Below are positions 34,811-44,978 of a stretch of 64,000 nucleotides of DNA, in pieces. Positions within the stretch are counted from its first letter, which is position 1. The number at the start of each line of letters is the position of its first letter. The translations under genes and the position numbers were made by a program. The DNA is from Methylotenera mobilis JLW8 (lineage in GTDB: Bacteria > Pseudomonadota > Gammaproteobacteria > Burkholderiales > Methylophilaceae): contig NC_012968.1 in assembly GCF_000023705.1 (NCBI RefSeq), positions 1,364,001 through 1,428,000 of the forward strand, read 5' to 3'. Below the pieces are notes generated by a model. It saw only the letters and a program-made list of their open reading frames with translations, searched no databases and was not told the origin of the DNA.

Positions 34811-37318
34811 TTAAATACTATTGAGCAATTGTCTTGGTGGAATATTCAAAAAACTACGTAGCCCCAGCCAGGCAGCGGCAGGGATAAGCACCGTCGCAAT
34901 CAGGGTACCCAATAGTAATACACTGAGATTAAACTGGAACGGAATGCTGAGTACACGTACGCTGATGTAATACGCTAAAAAATTTGCCGCAACAGACGCT
35001 ATCAGCGCAGAAATAAAACCAATACAAGCAAACTCAGCAATATAGGCAACGCTCACCTGCAACCGTGATGCGCCAAACACTCGCATCAACGTTGCCTCCT
35101 TAACCCGCTCTTCTCGCGTTGCCACCAGCGCAGCATACAACACAGCAACACCCACTAGCAGGCTAAAAGCAAATACGTATTCAACCGCTTGGCTCATCCT
35201 TTGCATAATGCCGCGCACCTGCTGCATCAGCGCAGCTATATCTATTACGGTTAAATTAGGGTACTGCTTAATTAATTGATTAAGGGGCTGCTCTGCGCCT
35301 ATGGGTAAATGAAAGCTACTGATATGGCTAGCTGCAAACTTATCTAACACCCCCGGTGGTGTCACCGCAAAGAAGTTAGCACGCATGGTATCCCACTCCA
35401 CTTTTCTGAGGCTGCTTACTGTCAATGTAAGTGGGCTGCCTGCAACATCAAACTGCAGCTCATCGCCGAGCTTGATATTCAAGCTTTGTGCTAAACCCTC
35501 TTCTAGCGATATTAATGGCTTACCTTCATCGTGGCCAGACCACCAGCGCCCGGCAACCAGCTTATTGTCACTTTGCATTTCTGCCGCCCAAGACAAGTTG
35601 AACTCTCGTTCAGCTAACCTTTTGGCACGCTCGTCTTGCCACTCTGCAGTTTTAATCAACTGCTTGTTTTTGCTGACCAAACGCGCACGTACCATAGGAA
35701 AAATAGCCGTGTCTTTAATGTGCTGAACAGTGAAAAACTGACCCACCTGGCTAATCTGGTCTGGCTGTATGTTAATCACAAACCGATTGGGCGCATCCGT
35801 AGGCAAAGAGGCTTGCCAATTACGAATAAGGTCACCACGTATCAATGTCAGCAGCATAATCACCATCAGCCCCATACAAAAGCCTATCATTTGCACAGTT
35901 GACAGCCCTAGCCGCCGCTTTAAGCCTTGTATACCCAGATTGACCGATGCTAGCACTTGAGTTTTGGGGGTGATTTTTAAGAAGCGCTGCAGTATAAAAG
36001 TCAGCACATAGACAAAACCCAGTACCACTAGACTCAATGCCAGCACTGCCACAATCGTAGATAGTGCAATTTTCACATCATGCGCCTGCCAGAAAATCAT
36101 CAGCACCATCATCAGTGCAGCAGGCAGATACTTGGCTTGTGCAGACAGTGGCTGCACTAACGTATCTATCCTTAGTATATTCATCGCAGATAGGTTTCTC
36201 ATTTGCCATGCATGCGGCAACACCACCGCAACCATCATGCCAATACTGGCGCAAATACCAATCAACAACGGCGTTACGGAGGTAGGTGGCAAGATTTCAA
36301 CAAACAAGCTGCCAGCCAATTGTGCCAACCCTAGTTGCGCAACAAACCCCAGCAATGCACCAACTAACGCACTGAGTAAGGCAATAATTAAGGTTTGAAT
36401 AGTCAGGATTTGCAGCACCGTATTTTGCTGTGCGCCGAAGCAGCGCATCAATGCAAACGTATTAAGGCTTTGCTGAATATAAGGCAGACTAGACAGCAAC
36501 ATAGCCACCATCGCCAGCACTACGCTCACCATAGCCGATAAGCCCAAGAACTGCTGCGCTTTATCTAGCGCTGTTTTAATTTCCGGGCGTGCGTTACGCA
36601 CATCATCAATACGCTCACCGCGGCTCAGCCTAAGTTTTGCCTGCGTGGCATAATCGTTGAACTTTTCAGGTGTAGATGCCAGCAGCAGTTGGTATTTCAC
36701 GCGGCTGCCGTATTGAATCAGCTGGGTTGAGGCTAAGTCAGATGCATTCATCATGACGCGCGGCGCAAAGCTAAACATATTACCGCCGCGCGAAGGCTCA
36801 CGTAGCAAGATAGCAGCCACCACCAAGCTACGCTCCCCTACTTCTAACTGCTCTCCCACCTTAACACCTAGCAATGTGGCTAAGCGCGGCTCTATCCACA
36901 CCTCACCGGGTTGTGGCGCAGACTTTGCCGTGCGCCCAGTATCTGTGCCATGCAAACCAATAGTTAAATGACCACGTAATGGAAAGTTAGCCTCAATTGC
37001 TTTAATTTCCACTAACTGGCTAGCTTCTCCATACACCACCATACTAGGGAACTCATAGGTATGGGTGGTGAGTATGTTTTGTGTGATTGCCTGCTGAACA
37101 AAAATTTGCGGGATGGGATGATCCGCCACAACCGCCAAGTCACCTCCAATCAGCAAACTGCCCTGCTGATTAAGCGCAGACTCAATACGCTGTGTAAAGA
37201 AACTCACAGCGGTGATGGCAGCAACTGCTAATACCAAAGCAAATACCAGCACCCTTAACGCCCCAGCCCGCCACAAACTCACGGTCTGCGACCATGCCAA
37301 TTTAGTAGCTAATATCAT
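34811..37318 (-). CDS. ybbP: ABC transporter permease, YbbP/FtsX type
   Basis: An 835-residue inner-membrane permease with about ten transmembrane helices. The first (about 18-40) is followed by a large periplasmic domain, then two FtsX-type membrane blocks (about 255-490 and 715-830) separated by a second periplasmic domain. It overlaps the ATPase gene by four bases, so the two form one transporter. YbbA-YbbP complexes belong to the MacB/LolCDE superfamily and are thought to move hydrophobic molecules out of the inner membrane rather than across it; the exact substrate is not settled. The final residues PRQLLNSI are typical. Confidence 0.94.
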   Translation of the reverse strand: MILATKLAWSQTVSLWRAGALRVLVFALVLAVAAITAVSFFTQRIESALNQQGSLLIGGDLAVVADHPIPQIFVQQAITQNILTTHTYEFPSMVVYGEASQLVEIKAIEANFPLRGHLTIGLHGTDTGRTAKSAPQPGEVWIEPRLATLLGVKVGEQLEVGERSLVVAAILLREPSRGGNMFSFAPRVMMNASDLASTQLIQYGSRVKYQLLLASTPEKFNDYATQAKLRLSRGERIDDVRNARPEIKTALDKAQQFLGLSAMVSVVLAMVAMLLSSLPYIQQSLNTFALMRCFGAQQNTVLQILTIQTLIIALLSALVGALLGFVAQLGLAQLAGSLFVEILPPTSVTPLLIGICASIGMMVAVVLPHAWQMRNLSAMNILRIDTLVQPLSAQAKYLPAALMMVLMIFWQAHDVKIALSTIVAVLALSLVVLGFVYVLTFILQRFLKITPKTQVLASVNLGIQGLKRRLGLSTVQMIGFCMGLMVIMLLTLIRGDLIRNWQASLPTDAPNRFVINIQPDQISQVGQFFTVQHIKDTAIFPMVRARLVSKNKQLIKTAEWQDERAKRLAEREFNLSWAAEMQSDNKLVAGRWWSGHDEGKPLISLEEGLAQSLNIKLGDELQFDVAGSPLTLTVSSLRKVEWDTMRANFFAVTPPGVLDKFAASHISSFHLPIGAEQPLNQLIKQYPNLTVIDIAALMQQVRGIMQRMSQAVEYVFAFSLLVGVAVLYAALVATREERVKEATLMRVFGASRLQVSVAYIAEFACIGFISALIASVAANFLAYYISVRVLSIPFQFNLSVLLLGTLIATVLIPAAAWLGLRSFLNIPPRQLLNSI

Positions 37319-38001
37319 GATTGCGTCACTTCACGCAAAACACCGCCATCCAACTTAAGCAGGCGCTTACAGCGATTTGCCAGCTGTATATCATGGGTCA
37401 CTAATACCAAGGTAGTACCAGCCTCTTGATTCATATTAAACAGCAGCTCGATAATCATTTGCCCTGTGGCGCTATCTAAATTACCGGTAGGCTCATCTGC
37501 AAATAAAATACTTGGCTGCGTGGCAAAAGCACGCGCAATAGCTACGCGCTGTTGCTCTCCGCCCGACAACTGCTTAGGATAATGCTGCACACGATGGCTC
37601 AGACCCACTTTTGCTAACGCCTCAAGACTTAGCTTCTCTGCATCTGCACGGCTCTTTAGTTGCAGAGGCAACATCACGTTTTCTAGCGCAGTTAATGCCG
37701 GTAATAATTGGAACGACTGAAACACGAAACCCATATCCGCAGCACGCACTGCCGCACGGCTATCTTCATTTAACGCGCTAAATGCCTTGCCTCTAATTTG
37801 AACGCTTCCGCTACTTGGGATATCCAATCCTGCAAGCATGCTAAGCAATGTTGACTTACCTGAACCTGAGCTACCAATGATTGCTACCTGATCGCCCTGC
37901 GCCACGCTGAGATTTAAACCACTGAGTATGCGAATTTGGTTATCATGGTTGGTAATTTCGTAATGTAAATCTTGCGCTTGTATCATAGGAGGCTGTTGCA
38001 T
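37315..38001 (-). CDS. ybbA: ABC transporter ATPase, YbbA/LolD type
   Basis: A 228-residue ATPase. It has Walker A GSSGSGKST, the Q-loop FQSFQLLP, signature LSGGEQQRVAIARA, Walker B ILFADEPTGNLD and the H-loop VTHD. It drives the YbbP permease encoded immediately downstream. Its start codon lies only 2 bases from the start of tesA on the other strand, so promoters for both genes must sit inside each other's coding sequence. The ybbA-tesA divergence is conserved in many proteobacteria. Confidence 0.95.
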   Translation of the reverse strand: MQQPPMIQAQDLHYEITNHDNQIRILSGLNLSVAQGDQVAIIGSSGSGKSTLLSMLAGLDIPSSGSVQIRGKAFSALNEDSRAAVRAADMGFVFQSFQLLPALTALENVMLPLQLKSRADAEKLSLEALAKVGLSHRVQHYPKQLSGGEQQRVAIARAFATQPSILFADEPTGNLDSATGQMIIELLFNMNQEAGTTLVLVTHDIQLANRCKRLLKLDGGVLREVTQS

Positions 38002-38003
38002 TC

Positions 38004-38648
38004 ATGTTGTTCCGTTTATTGTTAGTATTTAAAACCGTATTGCTTAGTTTGTCCTTTTTGCATTTCGTTGCATGGTCTAGCCCGGTTTTTGCAGAAAACG
38101 CAAAAATCATGGTGTACGGCGATAGCTTATCTGCGGCGTATGGCATCCCACAGCAACAAGGCTGGGCATCCTTGCTACAAAAAAAGTTGAATGCGGAGCG
38201 CTATCAATACCAAGTCATCAATACCAGCATTAGCGGTGAAACTACCAGTGGCGGGGTCAGCCGCATTCAGCAAGCACTTAACCAAACTAAACCCAATATT
38301 GTAATTATCGAACTAGGCGCGAATGACGGTCTGCGTGGTTTACCTATCCAAGACATGACCGCCAACCTCAACATCATGATTGAGCAAAGTAAAAAATCTG
38401 GCGCCAAAATATTATTGGTGGGGATGAGAATACCGCCCAATTACGGACCGCAATACACGAAGCGATTTAGCCAGAGCTACCTCAAGCTCAGTCAAGAACA
38501 CAATGTACCGCTGGTACCCTTTATGCTGGAAAACATCGCCGCTAAAGCCAATTTGATTCAGGATGATGGACTACACCCCAACGCCATTGCACAGCCATTA
38601 GTACTGGATAATATTTGGCCACATCTTAAGCAGCTACTTAAAAAGTAA
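38004..38648 (+). CDS. tesA: Periplasmic acyl-CoA thioesterase/lysophospholipase TesA
   Basis: A 214-residue SGNH/GDSL hydrolase. A signal peptide ends after SPVFA (30). The nucleophile is Ser41 in the GDSLSAAYGI block; the oxyanion GANDGLRG block and the DGLHP catalytic Asp-His block follow. E. coli TesA cleaves acyl-CoA and lysophospholipids and acts in the periplasm. AGGAGG precedes the ATG at 11-base spacing, within ybbA. It is divergent from ybbA and convergent with tilS, with no terminator visible in the 42-base gap. Confidence 0.96.
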   Translation: MLFRLLLVFKTVLLSLSFLHFVAWSSPVFAENAKIMVYGDSLSAAYGIPQQQGWASLLQKKLNAERYQYQVINTSISGETTSGGVSRIQQALNQTKPNIVIIELGANDGLRGLPIQDMTANLNIMIEQSKKSGAKILLVGMRIPPNYGPQYTKRFSQSYLKLSQEHNVPLVPFMLENIAAKANLIQDDGLHPNAIAQPLVLDNIWPHLKQLLKK

Positions 38649-38690
38649 TCTCTATAAATAAGCTCAGTAAACAACTAGCTACTAAGCCAA

Positions 38691-40193
38691 TCATTGATGC
38701 ATTGCATCTGTAGCAGGTTGCCAGGTAACGGCTATCCCCGGCTCCCCGCCTGCGGCTTTGAGCTCATGCGCAATACCGACGCCCGGCACGCAGGCAAGGC
38801 TGTCCTGCCAGTATATTAGCGGTAAATGGTCACGCTGCCACGGTGGGATATTAGCGGCTTGCAATAGATGCTTTAATGTCCGGGTTGGTCTGGCAGCATC
38901 GGGTTTAAAACGCTCGCCGCCACTGCGATTAGTAATTCTAAGCCTAGTCATGCCAAACTTAAGTGCTAAGCCAGCGCCTTGCACCTGCTTAAATGTGAGC
39001 AAACCGCCATCGGGCATCATCAATGTCGCCTCACCATTCCACACCAAATCAAACGGCTCGCAGACCTGCACTACACAAAGATAAGCGCGCTGCTGATAAC
39101 GCCTTAAGGTGTAATGTTGAATCTGGATGCTCAACTCTGCATCCGCCCTCGCGTTAAGTAACTGCTGCAACATTTCGCCAAGATGCTCCGATGTAGGCAT
39201 AACAAGCTTATGTTGCGCCAGCCACCACCTCAGCAAGTTCTTGGCACGCGCCTGGCTTAGCAACGCTAAACCCTGCAAACAGAGGCTATCGTTAGCGACT
39301 AAAACCTGTGCGTCAATTTCAGCCAACTGTTCCAACAATGTGCTTGCTTCGGCTAAGTGCGAGGCTGTTCTTGCAATAACGGACTGCACGCTAGGGTAAC
39401 GTTCCTGCAAAATAGGCATCACATCATGGCGTATAAAGTTACGCTCATACCTAGTGTTGTCATTACTCTCGTCATCACACCATGTAAGCGCATGCTGTAT
39501 TGCATAGGCATGAAGCGATTGCCTGGAAACACCTAGCAATGGTCGCATCAGGCTACGCGTATGGTCTACAGCCGCCATACTGCTCAGCCCCTTCACCCCG
39601 CTGCCCCTAAAGAGCTGCAAAAGCAACGTTTCTGCCTGATCATCCTGATGATGGGCGGTGACCACAAAGTCGGCCTCAAGTGCCTGCCGCGCATCAAACA
39701 AAGCTTGATAGCGTAACAGGCGCGCCGCCGCTTCGATGCCTAAGCCGCTTGCCTGATTAACCTTGACTCGACTAATACTGATAGGCACTTGTAACAATTG
39801 ACATTGCTGCTCACACCAAGCTGCCCAAGCGTCGGCATTGGGGCTTAAGCCATGGTGCACGTGTAAAGCGTACAACTCAAAGCCAAGCGATGACCTAAGT
39901 CCAGCCAATAAGTGTAGTAATACGGCGGAATCTAAACCGCCACTCAAGGCAAGCAACAGTCTGGGCGGTGCTGCCAACGCAGGCAGACCTGTATCAGGTG
40001 TCAAATGAGGGTTTGGAAATAAGTCAGGATTTGCAAGTAAGTGATGACTTGAAAATAAATGCTGGCTTAGAAAAGAATGTAACTCGGATAATACGGGATG
40101 AGGTAAAGCGGAAACAGGCTGGCTGGCTTGAGTTTGCTTACCAGCCCGTTGGGCAGCTGCTTTATTTTTCAGCAACTTCTTTGAATTTACCAT
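38691..40193 (-). CDS. tilS: tRNA(Ile)-lysidine synthetase TilS
   Basis: A 500-residue enzyme. It changes C34 to lysidine in the tRNA that reads AUA. The PP-loop SGGLDS spans residues 84-89, later than usual: about 70 extra residues of low complexity (rich in His, Ser, Pro and Leu) precede it, where E. coli TilS has about 16. [22 protein letters not shown] and the C-terminal TilS substrate domain ([17 protein letters not shown]) are present. The ATG at 40193 overlaps accA by 32 bases. A later start that drops part of the extension is possible, but no better ribosome site is evident. Confidence 0.93.
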   Translation of the reverse strand: MVNSKKLLKNKAAAQRAGKQTQASQPVSALPHPVLSELHSFLSQHLFSSHHLLANPDLFPNPHLTPDTGLPALAAPPRLLLALSGGLDSAVLLHLLAGLRSSLGFELYALHVHHGLSPNADAWAAWCEQQCQLLQVPISISRVKVNQASGLGIEAAARLLRYQALFDARQALEADFVVTAHHQDDQAETLLLQLFRGSGVKGLSSMAAVDHTRSLMRPLLGVSRQSLHAYAIQHALTWCDDESNDNTRYERNFIRHDVMPILQERYPSVQSVIARTASHLAEASTLLEQLAEIDAQVLVANDSLCLQGLALLSQARAKNLLRWWLAQHKLVMPTSEHLGEMLQQLLNARADAELSIQIQHYTLRRYQQRAYLCVVQVCEPFDLVWNGEATLMMPDGGLLTFKQVQGAGLALKFGMTRLRITNRSGGERFKPDAARPTRTLKHLLQAANIPPWQRDHLPLIYWQDSLACVPGVGIAHELKAAGGEPGIAVTWQPATDAMHQ

Positions 40194-41133
40194 AGCTCAT
40201 TAAGCGCTCGTAACGGCTCACTAATAAAGTTTTAATTGATTTAGATTTATAACGCGTCAGTTCTTCTTTTAACGCAGCTTTTAATGTCGCCATCATCTCA
40301 TCAGGGGCACGGTGCGCGCCGCCCAAAGGCTCTGGAAGAATCTTATCCACTAAACCTAGTGCTTTGAGCTTATCTGCCGTAATGCCTAATGCTTCGGCCG
40401 CCACAGAGGCTTTATCTGCACTCTTGTATAAAATAGAAGCACAACCTTCTGGTGAAATCACTGAATAAGTACCGTATTGCAGCATCAACAATTGGTCTAC
40501 AACGCCTAATGCCAATGCACCGCCAGAGCCACCCTCACCGATAATCACACCGATGATAGGCGTTTTCAACTCAGCCATCACGTATAGGTTTCGTGCAATC
40601 GCTTCGGATTGACCACGCTCTTCAGCACCAATGCCTGGGTATGCACCTGGGGTATCGATAAACGTCACAATCGGCATGTTAAATTTTTCAGCCAAGCGGA
40701 ATAAGCGCAAAGCTTTACGATAACCTTCAGGACGTGGCATACCGAAATTACGATACTGGCGCTCTTTGATATCGCGGCCTTTTTGGTGACCAATCACCAT
40801 GACTGGTTGACCTTCAAATCTAGCGATACCGCCCACAATAGCTGGGTCATCCGCATATGCACGGTCACCGTGCAACTCTTCAAAATCTGTAAATAAAGCC
40901 TGAATATAATCCAGCGTGTATGGGCGCTGTGGATGGCGCGCCACTTGGGAAATCTGCCAAGCAGTTAAATTACCATAAGTATCTTCAGACAGTTTTTTGC
41001 TTTTCTTTTCTAATGCTGCCAATTCTTTTGAGATATCCAAGTTATCGTGGTCATCATGTGATGAGCGCAAGCTTTCAATTTTCGCTTCTAATTGAGCGAT
41101 TGGCTGTTCAAAATCTAAATAAGTAATTTTCAT
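40162..41133 (-). CDS. accA: Acetyl-CoA carboxylase carboxyltransferase subunit alpha
   Basis: A 323-residue subunit of the carboxyltransferase that makes malonyl-CoA with AccD. The [22 protein letters not shown] block, the [23 protein letters not shown] block and the [12 protein letters not shown] oxyanion region are all clear. An upstream in-frame start would add 26 unlike residues; the ATG at 41133 gives [20 protein letters not shown], the usual opening. It follows dnaE in the same direction and overlaps tilS. The dnaE-accA order is conserved from E. coli to betaproteobacteria. Confidence 0.97.
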   Translation of the reverse strand: MKITYLDFEQPIAQLEAKIESLRSSHDDHDNLDISKELAALEKKSKKLSEDTYGNLTAWQISQVARHPQRPYTLDYIQALFTDFEELHGDRAYADDPAIVGGIARFEGQPVMVIGHQKGRDIKERQYRNFGMPRPEGYRKALRLFRLAEKFNMPIVTFIDTPGAYPGIGAEERGQSEAIARNLYVMAELKTPIIGVIIGEGGSGGALALGVVDQLLMLQYGTYSVISPEGCASILYKSADKASVAAEALGITADKLKALGLVDKILPEPLGGAHRAPDEMMATLKAALKEELTRYKSKSIKTLLVSRYERLMSYGKFKEVAEK

Positions 41134-41293
41134 ATCGTTATGTTTTGTCTCAAATAATCTGATTCTATTAATGCCTGAATTTATTGCCAGGTGCAGGCTT
41201 GCACTCAACACAAGCCCATTAAAGAAACGTTAAGTTTGCATAAATCCGTATTATCAGCGGCGTTACCACTTAGATAGCTGTATCCACAATGCG

Positions 41294-44200
41294 CTAATTA
41301 TATAGGATTTTTACATTATTCTTACTCAACCATTCGCTTAAACTCGCAATCAGCTCATCATGCAAATCCACGCGCCAATCATTCCCTAGCATCAGTTCAA
41401 CTTTGCTGGTTTGATTATGGTACTCAATTTTAATCGGGCAACCGCGCACTTCCTCAGAGAGTCCTACGCAGTAAGGTTTTAATAAAGTCTTTAACTTCGC
41501 AGCATCAGACTGGCCATTGCACATAATCTTCAGAAAGCTAGCACGGGTGTTTCTTAACGCAGAAAGATCATACATCTTGCGTGCATTCACGCGCACCCCG
41601 CCAGAAAACTCATCATGGCTTACACGCCCTTCCACAATCACCAACTGGTCATCTTTCAGCAGCTGCTGCGATTGGTTTAACAAGTCATTGCCCACCACCA
41701 CCTCAATTCTAGTGGTGCCATCATCTAAACCGACGATGGCCATTTTGCCACGGGCAGTCATACGGACACGTACACCAGAAACAATACCGGCCAATAACTG
41801 CGGCTGCTCTTTAGGCGCCAAATTGGCTAGTGTAGTACTGATAAACTGGCTTAAATCTTTTTGGTAAGACCAGTATGGGTGACCGCTAAAGTAAAAGCCT
41901 AAGGCGATTTTCTCTTCTTGCAGCCGCTGCTGCTCCGGCCAAGGTGTAACGTTAGGCAGCACATGTACAGATTGGTCTGACGCCTCACCGAATAGACTAT
42001 TTTGATTACTATTGGCATTAGTTTGTTCAGCCGCACTGATCGCTAAGGCCACCCCCGCCAATAAGGCATGGCGGTTAGGCTCCAGCTTATCAAACGCACC
42101 GGCACGTATCAGTGACTCAATCACGCGCCTATTCACCTTGCGCAAATCTAAACGGCTACAAAAATCAAATAAACTGGTAAACGGGCCGTCTTTAGCGCGC
42201 GCCTGCAAAATCACATCAATCGCGGCTGAGCCTGTTCCCTTCACAGCACCCAACCCATAAAGGATTTGATTCTTGCTCACAGGCTTGAACTTAAACTCGC
42301 TTTCATTCACATCAGGCGGCAGCACTTCCACCTGATTTGGTGCGCAATCGTCATAGAAGATATGCACACTGTCTGTGTTGTTCATATCGGCAGACATGGT
42401 CGCAGCCAAGAACGCTGCTGGATAATGCGTTTTCAGGTACGCTGTATGGTAAGCAACCAGTGCATAAGCCGCAGCATGCGACTTGTTAAAACCATAGCCG
42501 GCAAACTTTTCCAGCAAGTCAAACAAATCACTGGCTTGCTGCTCAGTCATGTTGTTTTTGGTTGCGCCCTCGGTAAATATCTTACGCTGGGCATCCATCT
42601 CTTCTTTTTTCTTTTTACCCATCGCACGGCGTAGCAAGTCAGCACCGCCTAAGCTATAGCCGGCCACTACCTGTGCAATCTGCATCACCTGCTCTTGGTA
42701 AACCGCAATACCGTAAGTTTCTTTTAGAATCGGCTCTGTCAGTGGGTGTGGGTACTCCACGCGCTGCTTACCATGCTTACGGCGGCAATAATCCGGAATC
42801 AAATCCATCGGACCTGGGCGATACAAAGCCACCAGCGCAATAATGTCCTCAAAGCAGTCGGGCATCGCCTGTTTCAGCATGTCCTTCATACCACGCGACT
42901 CCAGCTGGAACACTGCTGTGGTATTAGCGGTCTTTAACAACTGAAAAGTGGGTTTATCATCAATCGGCAAGGTTTCAAAAAACAGCGGTGGTAGCTCACG
43001 CTCAGCACGTTGTTTATTCGCATTTTCCAACGCCATATCTAAAATCGTCAGCGTGCGTAAGCCCAAAAAGTCGAACTTAACCAAGCCGACCGCTTCAACA
43101 TCGTCCTTGTCATACTGACTGACCAAACTGGCGCCATCAGGTTGGCAATACACCGGTGAAAAATCAGCAATCTTGCTGGGTGAAATCAATACGCCGCCCG
43201 CGTGCATGCCGATATTACGCACCAAGCCCTCTAAGCGTAATGCCAGCTCTAGCAGTTCTTTTACTTCCTCTTCGTTTTCACGGCGCTCGGCTAGCTGCGG
43301 CTCTTTTTCCAGTGCATCGGATAAGGTAATCCCCAGCTCTAACGGAATAAGCTTTGCGATACCATCGACAAAATTAAACGGCAAGTCCAGCACGCGCCCT
43401 ACGTCTCGAATCACGGCCTTTGCCGCCATGGTACCGAAGGTGGCGATCTGTGAAACAGCATCTATCCCGTACTTTTGTTTTACATAGTCAATGACGCGGT
43501 CGCGCCCTTCCTGACAGAAGTCAATATCGAAGTCAGGCATGGATACGCGGTCTGGGTTTAAGAAGCGCTCAAACAGCAGGTTATATTCCAGCGGATCCAA
43601 ATCGGTAATGCCCAAGCTATAGGCAACTACAGAGCCCGCACCCGAGCCCCGGCCAGGGCCTACCGGCACACCATTATTTTTCGCCCAGTTAATGAAGTCA
43701 GCAACGATTAAAAAGTAGCCGGCAAAGCCCATCTGGTTAATCACGTTGGTTTCAAAATCCAAGCGTGCAGCGTAGACATCTTGCTTACTGGCACGCACCT
43801 CTTCATTCGGAAACAACACCTCCAGGCGCTTAGCCAGCCCTAGGCGTGCCTCTGAGATTAAGTAATCGTTCAGGCTTTCATTATTAGGCGTAGGAAACTG
43901 CGGTAAATAGTTTTTACCCAAAGTGAGACTTAAATTGCAGCGCTTGGCAATTTCTACACTATTGGCAAGTGCCTCTGGCATATCGGCAAACAACGCGGCA
44001 ATATCTGCCTGTGTTTTAAAATACTGCTCAGTAGTAAAATTCTGCGGACGTCGCTTATCCGCGAGTACATAGCCCTCTGCAATACAAGTTCTGGCCTCGT
44101 GTGCGCGGTAATCATCTGGAGAGGTAAATTGTATAGGGTGCGTTGCAACAATAGGCAAACTCAACTCATGCGCAATATGGCGCACATGTTGAATATACAT

Positions 44201-44776
44201 TTCTTCACTAGCTTTGCCTGCATCGGTTGCAATGCGTTGCACTTCTAGATAAAAGCGCTCTGGAAATAGCTGCTGCCATTCGTTGGCAAGTTTTTTAGCT
44301 AAAACCACATTACCTTGGGCACAAGCTTGCCCTACGTCGCCAGCAAGACCTCCAGATAACAACAGCAAACCTTCAGTACCAGCCTCTGCAAACCATGCGC
44401 GCTTAAACTCAGCACGGCCACGATATTGATTAGTTAAATAAGCGCGGCTTAGCAAATGACATAAAGTTAAGTAACCAGTATGGCTTTGGCACAGCAATAA
44501 TAAGCGCGAAGGAAGCTCACGATTTTCAGTGTTTTCCAGCCAGATATCGCAACCGATGATAGGCTTGACACCCTTACCTCGCGCAGCCTTGTAAAATTTG
44601 ACTGCACCGAATAAGTTACTCAAATCGGTCAATGCCAGCGCTGGCATTTTGTCACTCACCGCCTGTTTCACGTAGTCGTCTATGCGCACGATACCATCCA
44701 CCACAGAATACTCACTATGGCAGCGCAAATGGACAAAACTTGGAGAAGCTGGAGGGGTGGGTGTTGTTTCTAACAT
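41294..44776 (-). CDS. dnaE: DNA polymerase III subunit alpha
   Basis: A 1160-residue replicative polymerase of the DnaE1 type. The N-terminal PHP domain starts at FVHLRCHSEYSVVDG. The palm contains the catalytic acids in PDFDIDFCQEGRDRVIDYV, and the fingers and beta-binding region follow. An OB fold and a C-terminal domain end the protein. Length equals E. coli DnaE. The start at 44776 is preceded by AAGG-rich sequence only weakly. It heads the dnaE-accA-tilS series. No inteins or breaks are seen. Confidence 0.98.
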   Translation of the reverse strand: MLETTPTPPASPSFVHLRCHSEYSVVDGIVRIDDYVKQAVSDKMPALALTDLSNLFGAVKFYKAARGKGVKPIIGCDIWLENTENRELPSRLLLLCQSHTGYLTLCHLLSRAYLTNQYRGRAEFKRAWFAEAGTEGLLLLSGGLAGDVGQACAQGNVVLAKKLANEWQQLFPERFYLEVQRIATDAGKASEEMYIQHVRHIAHELSLPIVATHPIQFTSPDDYRAHEARTCIAEGYVLADKRRPQNFTTEQYFKTQADIAALFADMPEALANSVEIAKRCNLSLTLGKNYLPQFPTPNNESLNDYLISEARLGLAKRLEVLFPNEEVRASKQDVYAARLDFETNVINQMGFAGYFLIVADFINWAKNNGVPVGPGRGSGAGSVVAYSLGITDLDPLEYNLLFERFLNPDRVSMPDFDIDFCQEGRDRVIDYVKQKYGIDAVSQIATFGTMAAKAVIRDVGRVLDLPFNFVDGIAKLIPLELGITLSDALEKEPQLAERRENEEEVKELLELALRLEGLVRNIGMHAGGVLISPSKIADFSPVYCQPDGASLVSQYDKDDVEAVGLVKFDFLGLRTLTILDMALENANKQRAERELPPLFFETLPIDDKPTFQLLKTANTTAVFQLESRGMKDMLKQAMPDCFEDIIALVALYRPGPMDLIPDYCRRKHGKQRVEYPHPLTEPILKETYGIAVYQEQVMQIAQVVAGYSLGGADLLRRAMGKKKKEEMDAQRKIFTEGATKNNMTEQQASDLFDLLEKFAGYGFNKSHAAAYALVAYHTAYLKTHYPAAFLAATMSADMNNTDSVHIFYDDCAPNQVEVLPPDVNESEFKFKPVSKNQILYGLGAVKGTGSAAIDVILQARAKDGPFTSLFDFCSRLDLRKVNRRVIESLIRAGAFDKLEPNRHALLAGVALAISAAEQTNANSNQNSLFGEASDQSVHVLPNVTPWPEQQRLQEEKIALGFYFSGHPYWSYQKDLSQFISTTLANLAPKEQPQLLAGIVSGVRVRMTARGKMAIVGLDDGTTRIEVVVGNDLLNQSQQLLKDDQLVIVEGRVSHDEFSGGVRVNARKMYDLSALRNTRASFLKIMCNGQSDAAKLKTLLKPYCVGLSEEVRGCPIKIEYHNQTSKVELMLGNDWRVDLHDELIASLSEWLSKNNVKILYN

Positions 44777-44917
44777 AAGGTAATTTTACCTTATTACGGA
44801 TAGCGTTGTCGGCAATGTATGGCGTTAACTCGACAAAAATATTTACTCAAAACCATATGTTTTGTATGATTTAAGGCTTGCTAAATCATACTTTTTAATG
44901 ATGGGTAGCACACGATA

Positions 44918-44960
44918 CAGGTACCAGCATAAGGTGAAAAACACCTGATGCCGGCACCTG
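44918..44960. repeat. Imperfect 19-bp inverted repeat after chpA
   Basis: Arms 44918-44936 and 44942-44960 pair with three mismatches around an AAAAA loop. It starts 18 bases beyond the chpA stop on the minus strand. Without a T-run it is a weak terminator candidate at best and may instead protect the transcript end. Confidence 0.55.
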
Positions 44961-44978
44961 ATTTATACACATCGGCTA

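Noticed and set aside
41134-41293. dnaE-accA gap examined for a separate accA promoter or small RNA
   Set aside because: No convincing -35/-10 pair or hairpin was found; the genes may simply share a transcript.
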